Source: Pseudomonadota bacterium (GTDB lineage Bacteria; Pseudomonadota; Alphaproteobacteria; Rhodobacterales; Rhodobacteraceae). From it: a stretch of DNA of 17,192 nt. The DNA lies in assembly GCA_022573605.1 (NCBI GenBank), contig JACZTQ010000032.1, positions 1 through 17,192 on the forward strand, written 5' to 3'. How positions within the stretch are numbered: position 1 is the first letter of the stretch; each line of letters starts with the position of its first letter. The notes under the pieces are model-generated. The model did no database searches and was not told where the DNA came from. It saw only the letters and a list, made by a program, of their open reading frames with translations. Shown piece after piece: positions 13,643 to 17,192 of this stretch. Position numbers and translations under genes: made by a program.

Positions 13643-14658
13643 GCGGCACGGGTCTCAAAATCCTCCGCGCGGTCGGCTCGCACGGCGCGACCCTGGCGCT
13701 GCTGGGCCTGATGGCGCTGGTGGTGGCGGCCGGCCTGGCCTTCGAGATCGAGGTCGCCGACTGGATCGTGCCGCCGGTGGCCGGGCTGCTGGTCAACCTG
13801 GTGGCCGGGCTGGTGGGCCAGGCCACGCTGCGGGCGCAGCCGATGCTGTTCGCCTTCCACGCCATGCTGGGGGTGCTGGCGCTGCTGGTCGGCCTCGACC
13901 GGCTGACGGCGCTGAACGGGCATGTCGAGGTCGTCGAGGGCGCCATGTTCGACCCGGCGCTGGCGGTGGTCGAGGCCGGGCCGCTGCACCCCTATGCCCT
14001 CGACCAGGTGGCTTTCGTGCAGGGCGGCTTCGAGATCCGCTACCTGCCGGGCATGAAGCGGCGCGAGACCGTGAGCCTGCTGCGGGTGCCCGACGGCGCG
14101 GGCCAATGGCGCGAGGCCCGGGTCGGCGACGACGATCCGCTGATCGTCGGCAACTACCGTTTCTACACCTCGTTCAACAAGGGTTTTGCGCCGGTCATCA
14201 CTTATACCGGCACGGACGGGCGGAGCGTCACCGGGGCGGTCCACATGCCGTCCTACCCGCTGCGCGACTTCGACCAGGGCAACGCGTGGAGGCCGCCCGG
14301 CTGGGGGCCGGAGCGGGCGCCGGTCAAGCTCTGGCTCCACCTGCCCGAGCCGGTCTACGACCCGAACACCGCCTGGACCTTCCGCAAGCCGTCGAACCCG
14401 GTGCTGATCGTCATCGAGGGCGAGGCGCGCCAGGAACTCTTGCCCGGTCAGGCCGCGGCGCTGGCCGGCGGCGGGCAGATCCGGTTCGACGAGTTGCGGG
14501 CCTGGATGGGCTACACCATCACCGCCAACCTGTTCAACGCCTGGATGATGGCGGTGGCGATCACCGCCTGCCTGGCGCTTGCAGTCCATCTCTGGGGAAA
14601 ATTCCAGTCGCAACCGGCCGGCTCGCCTGCCGGGACGGGGGTGCGTCATGCCGAGTGA
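13639..14658 (+). CDS. ccsB: ResB/CcsB-like System II cytochrome c biogenesis protein
   Basis: A 339-residue membrane protein, shorter than typical ResB. Hydrophobic segments lie at about 17-35, 43-61, 69-86 and 298-318; the large soluble domain between (about 95-295) would face the periplasm. Signature stretches include FEIRYLPGMKRRETVSLL (131-148), NYRFYTSFNKGFAPVITY (172-189) and the end motif GYTITANLFNAWMM. His74 in the third segment and His317 in the last are candidates for transmembrane heme ligands. With CcsA it forms the complex that exports heme and attaches it to CXXCH. ATGA overlap with the cytochrome gene upstream and an 11-base overlap with ccsA downstream show an operon. Confidence 0.85.
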   Translation: MSGTGLKILRAVGSHGATLALLGLMALVVAAGLAFEIEVADWIVPPVAGLLVNLVAGLVGQATLRAQPMLFAFHAMLGVLALLVGLDRLTALNGHVEVVEGAMFDPALAVVEAGPLHPYALDQVAFVQGGFEIRYLPGMKRRETVSLLRVPDGAGQWREARVGDDDPLIVGNYRFYTSFNKGFAPVITYTGTDGRSVTGAVHMPSYPLRDFDQGNAWRPPGWGPERAPVKLWLHLPEPVYDPNTAWTFRKPSNPVLIVIEGEARQELLPGQAAALAGGGQIRFDELRAWMGYTITANLFNAWMMAVAITACLALAVHLWGKFQSQPAGSPAGTGVRHAE

Positions 14659-15454
14659 GACCATCCTGCTCGATCTGGCGGCGCTGCTCTACCTCGCGGC
14701 GGCGGGCGTCGCGGTGATCGCGGCGATCGCCGGCAAGGCGCGCGACCGCACCGTCTTGACGCTGCTGGCGGCGGCGCTGGCGCTGCATACCGGCGCCATC
14801 GCCCTGCGCTGGCTGCGCCTCGATCACGGACCCTATGTCAACCTGTTCGAGATTCTCTCCAGCAATGTGTGGAGCCTGCACCTGATCGCGCTGCTGGCCA
14901 GCCTGGGCGTGCGCCGCCTGCGGGGCGCGCTGGTGATGACGCTGCCGGTGCTCGGCGTCCTGGTGCTCTGGATGATGGCCACCCCGGCCCGGGATACGGC
15001 GGTGCCGATGACCTACCAGACCATCTGGCTGCCGGTCCACATGGTGCTGGGCAAGCTGTTCCTCGGGTTGGTGGTGATGGCGCTCGGGCTCTGCCTGGTG
15101 GTGGTGGCGCGGCGCGCCTTCGGCTGGCGCCTCAGCCATGCCCCGGACTGCGCCGAGGCCGAGGGCCTGGCCCACCGGGTGATGCTGGCCGCGGTGGTGT
15201 TCCAGACCCTGATGCTGGTCGCCGGGGCGGCCTGGGCGCGCGACGCCTGGGGGCGTTACTGGGCCTGGGATCCGCTCGAGAGCTGGGCCTTCCTGACCTG
15301 GCTCGCGGTGCTGGCCTACCTGCACTGGCGGCCCCGCAACCAGGGCGCCACCGTGCTCAACGCCGCCCTGGTCATCGGTATCTATGTGATTGCGTTCGCG
15401 ACCTTCTTCGGCGTGCCCTTCGTCTCGCTGGCGCCGCACAAGGGGGCGATCTGA
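14648..15454 (+). CDS. ccsA: CcsA/ResC-like heme handling protein
   Basis: A 268-residue, mostly hydrophobic protein with about eight membrane segments. The WWD-type heme-handling motif WGRYWAWDPLESW spans 201-213. His131 (in LPVHMVLGK), His176 (in LAHRVML) and the His in LAPHKGAI near the C-terminus are positioned like the conserved histidines of the family. The length matches CcsA rather than the larger CcmF. It starts at the ATG at 14648, overlapping the end of ccsB by 11 bases, and ends in TGATG, sharing one base with the next gene. Function: with CcsB, heme presentation and ligation to apocytochromes on the outer face of the inner membrane. Confidence 0.93.
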   Translation: MPSETILLDLAALLYLAAAGVAVIAAIAGKARDRTVLTLLAAALALHTGAIALRWLRLDHGPYVNLFEILSSNVWSLHLIALLASLGVRRLRGALVMTLPVLGVLVLWMMATPARDTAVPMTYQTIWLPVHMVLGKLFLGLVVMALGLCLVVVARRAFGWRLSHAPDCAEAEGLAHRVMLAAVVFQTLMLVAGAAWARDAWGRYWAWDPLESWAFLTWLAVLAYLHWRPRNQGATVLNAALVIGIYVIAFATFFGVPFVSLAPHKGAI

Positions 15455-16614
15455 TGGCCCGTCCGGCCCGATATCACGGCCGCCGGGCGCCCCTTGTCGC
15501 GCTGGCGCTGGTGATGGCGTTCGGGCTCGCCGCCGGGCTCGCCTTCGAGCAGACGGAACTGCGCGGCGTGACCGTCAGCCCACCGGCCGAGCCGCCCGCC
15601 CAGAGCGCACCCGCACCCACGCCGCAAGGTGCGCCGACCGGATTCCGCGCCGCCTTCGAGGCCGGGATCACGCATCTGCGCCAGGGCAACCCGCATGGCG
15701 CCGTGCAAGCCTTCGAGACCGCCCGGCGCGCCAACCCGCATGCGCCGGAGGTCTATGCCAATCTCGGCTTCGCCTATCTGGAGTTGGGCCAGCCCGCCGC
15801 CGCGCGCGCCGCCTTCGAGACCGCCGGCGCCATCGCCCCGGGGCAGGTGAACGCCTATTTCGGCCTGGCCGAAGCCCTGGACGCGCTGGGCGATGGCGAA
15901 GGGGCGATGGGCGCGATGCGGACCTATCTGCACCTGGCGCCCGGCGACGACCCGTTCCGGCGGCGCGCGATGTCCGCCCTGTGGGAATGGGAGTCGCGCC
16001 GCGACACCGCCCTGGCCGCGGCATCCGGCGCCACCGAGCCTGCCCCCACGCCAGCAGAGACGCCCTCCGCGCCCGCCGGCCCCACGGCAGCGGATACGCC
16101 CTCCGAGGCTGGCCCCACGGCAGCAGAGACGCCCTCCGAGGCTGGCGATACGCTGTTCGACGCCCCGTTGCAGACCCTCGACGGCGACCCGGCAAGTCTG
16201 GCCGCCTATCGCGGCAAGTTCCTCATCCTCAATGTCTGGGCCGCATGGTGTGGGCCGTGCCGGGCCGAGCTTCCCAGCCTCGACCGGCTGAACCAGGCGC
16301 TCGATCCCGAGCTCTTCGCCGTCGCCGGCGTCAGCATCGACCGCCAGCGGGTCTTCACCCGCGAGTTCCTCGCCGATCTGGGCGTCGGCTTTCCGAACTA
16401 CTGGGATGGCGAGGGACGGCTGACCAAAGAAATCCTTGCCGCGAACGTCCTGCCCTTGACCGTGATCATCGACCCGCAGGGCGAGATCGTGCTTGGCTAT
16501 GAAGGCGCCCGGGACTGGAACGAGCCGGGGCTTGTCGCCGCCCTTGGCGATCTTGCCCAAGGCGACGGCCCGCTCGCGGAGCGCATCGCGAAACTGCAGG
16601 AGGAACTGCAATGA
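15454..16614 (+). CDS. TPR-TlpA/ResA-like thioredoxin fusion
   Basis: A 386-residue protein with an N-terminal signal or anchor (PLVALALVMAFGLAAGLAF, 13-31), a Pro-rich spacer, three TPR-like helical pairs at about 64-165, a repetitive Ala/Pro/Thr/Glu linker (195-232) and a thioredoxin domain at about 233-375. The active site is WCGPC (Cys266, Cys269) and the cis-proline is in NVLPLTVIID (Pro334). Family members reduce the CXXCH cysteines of apocytochromes before heme attachment, which fits the preceding ccsB and ccsA. The TPR part may bind substrate cytochromes; ResA and CcsX normally lack it. Its stop overlaps the next ATG as ATGA. Confidence 0.88.
   Translation: MARPARYHGRRAPLVALALVMAFGLAAGLAFEQTELRGVTVSPPAEPPAQSAPAPTPQGAPTGFRAAFEAGITHLRQGNPHGAVQAFETARRANPHAPEVYANLGFAYLELGQPAAARAAFETAGAIAPGQVNAYFGLAEALDALGDGEGAMGAMRTYLHLAPGDDPFRRRAMSALWEWESRRDTALAAASGATEPAPTPAETPSAPAGPTAADTPSEAGPTAAETPSEAGDTLFDAPLQTLDGDPASLAAYRGKFLILNVWAAWCGPCRAELPSLDRLNQALDPELFAVAGVSIDRQRVFTREFLADLGVGFPNYWDGEGRLTKEILAANVLPLTVIIDPQGEIVLGYEGARDWNEPGLVAALGDLAQGDGPLAERIAKLQEELQ
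16078..16143 (+). repeat. 33-bp tandem repeat in the thioredoxin linker
   Basis: Two adjacent 33-base units (16078-16110, 16111-16143) differ at two positions and encode GPTAADTPSEA and GPTAAETPSEA. A more degraded unit precedes them from about 16042 (APTPAETPSAP). The in-frame length means copy-number change would lengthen or shorten the linker without breaking the protein. Confidence 0.8.
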
Positions 16615-16913
16615 TCCGGCGCCTGGCCCTTGCCGCCGCGCTGATCGCTGCCGGCAGCCCCGCATTCGCGGGCGGCCCCGGCGCGGGCGGCGCGCTCTAC
16701 GACCGCTACTGCGCAAACTGCCATGGCTTCGACGGGTTCCCCAACCTGCCGGGAACCCCTGACTTCACTCGCGGCGAGAGCCTCGCAAAGACCGACCCGG
16801 AACTGATCCACGCGATCCGCTTCGGTGTTCTCTCGATGCCAGGCTTCGACCAAACAATCGACAAAGAGGGACTGATCGATGTTGTCTTCTATATCCGAAC
16901 GCTTCAGCGCTAG
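16611..16913 (+). CDS. small monoheme class I cytochrome c
   Basis: A 100-residue protein with a signal peptide (LALAAALIAAGSPAFA, cleavage near residue 20), one heme site CANCH at 34-38 and a distal Met76 in VLSMPGF, the usual His/Met pair of class I cytochromes. The C-terminal helix ends VVFYIRTLQR. The mature protein of about 80 residues is a standard small electron carrier. ATGA overlap with the thioredoxin gene; its last 35 bases overlap the next gene. Likely a soluble periplasmic shuttle between the inner-membrane chain and the multiheme cytochromes. Confidence 0.9.
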   Translation: MIRRLALAAALIAAGSPAFAGGPGAGGALYDRYCANCHGFDGFPNLPGTPDFTRGESLAKTDPELIHAIRFGVLSMPGFDQTIDKEGLIDVVFYIRTLQR

Positions 16914-17192
16914 GGGCCTGGCCTTGCTGCTGGGCATTGTGCCGGGCGCCGCCGGGGCCGGAATGCCGGACTCGATGGCGGTCGAGCGTTTCGAGGTCGG
17001 GCCGGAGGTCTATGTCCGGGCGCTGGCGCTGGACGAGGCGCGCGGCAGCGTCTGGGTCGGCACCTCGGCCGGCGCCCTCGAGATCGGGCTCGAGACCCTC
17101 GAGGCCAAGCAGGTCTTCACCCGCAAGGAGGGGCTCGCCAACGAGTATGTCTTCGCCATCGGGGTCGCCCCCGGCGGCGAGGTCTGGTTCGG
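16879..17192 (+). CDS. 5' end of a secreted regulator-type beta-propeller protein (truncated)
   Basis: GAGGG at 16866-16870 lies eight bases before the ATG at 16879. The frame runs open to the window edge (104 full codons). A signal peptide (RGLALLLGIVPGAAGAG) is followed by propeller-type repeats: YVRALALDEARGSVWVGT, GALEIGLETLEA, VFTRKEGLANEYVFAIGV and EVWFG. The [VE]-W-[VF]-G-T and TRKEGLANEYV strings resemble the two-component-regulator propeller (Reg_prop) repeats rather than NHL. It overlaps the monoheme gene by 35 bases. The full length is not visible, so a C-terminal sensor or kinase part cannot be judged. Confidence 0.75.
   Translation, partial: MLSSISERFSARGLALLLGIVPGAAGAGMPDSMAVERFEVGPEVYVRALALDEARGSVWVGTSAGALEIGLETLEAKQVFTRKEGLANEYVFAIGVAPGGEVWF

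Overview
This window is about 17.2 kb of high-GC DNA and looks like part of an alphaproteobacterial chromosome. Three signs point there: a Crp/Fnr regulator with the alphaproteobacterial C-X2-C-X7-C iron-sulfur spacing, REP-type intergenic hairpins of a kind common in alphaproteobacteria (core GGGTCAAGCCC), and strongly GC-biased codon use. The assignment is inference; there is no rRNA or tRNA here to fix it.

Left edge, minus strand (1-1010): an oxygen-sensing Fnr-type regulator, a small lipoprotein coupled to it by an ATGA overlap, and the first 16 codons of a third gene with a perfect Shine-Dalgarno. Divergent from these (1432-2568) is an NHL beta-propeller lipoprotein. It is followed by an inverted pair of REP hairpins and an AT-rich intergenic region holding 31-bp-period direct repeats and one perfect Fnr box (TTGAT-N4-ATCAA) centred 41.5 bp upstream of a predicted start site.

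Plus-strand cytochrome cluster (3101 to the right edge): a secreted tetraheme cytochrome, a perfect 28-bp palindrome (probable terminator), a SurA/PpiC-type periplasmic chaperone, an outer-membrane beta-barrel with a lipobox (broken by an apparent one-base deletion near 5662), two small triheme c7-like cytochromes, two heme-free secreted helical proteins that are tandem paralogues of no recognised family, a second NHL lipoprotein, an 11-heme cytochrome whose first third matches the tetraheme protein, a System II cytochrome c assembly set (CcsB/ResB, CcsA/ResC and a TPR-TlpA/ResA-like fusion), a monoheme cytochrome c, and the start of a second, different beta-propeller protein. Many junctions from 10032 onward overlap by 1-35 bases, so that part is almost certainly one operon.

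Taken together there are 22 CXXCH sites, a porin-like barrel, an outer-membrane chaperone, a dedicated heme-attachment machine and surface-type propeller lipoproteins under probable Fnr control. The best reading is an anaerobically induced porin-cytochrome conduit that carries electrons across the outer membrane to an extracellular acceptor or from an extracellular donor. Such clusters are well known in Desulfuromonadia but unusual in alphaproteobacteria. The substrate, direction of electron flow and roles of the two helical paralogues cannot be read from the sequence.
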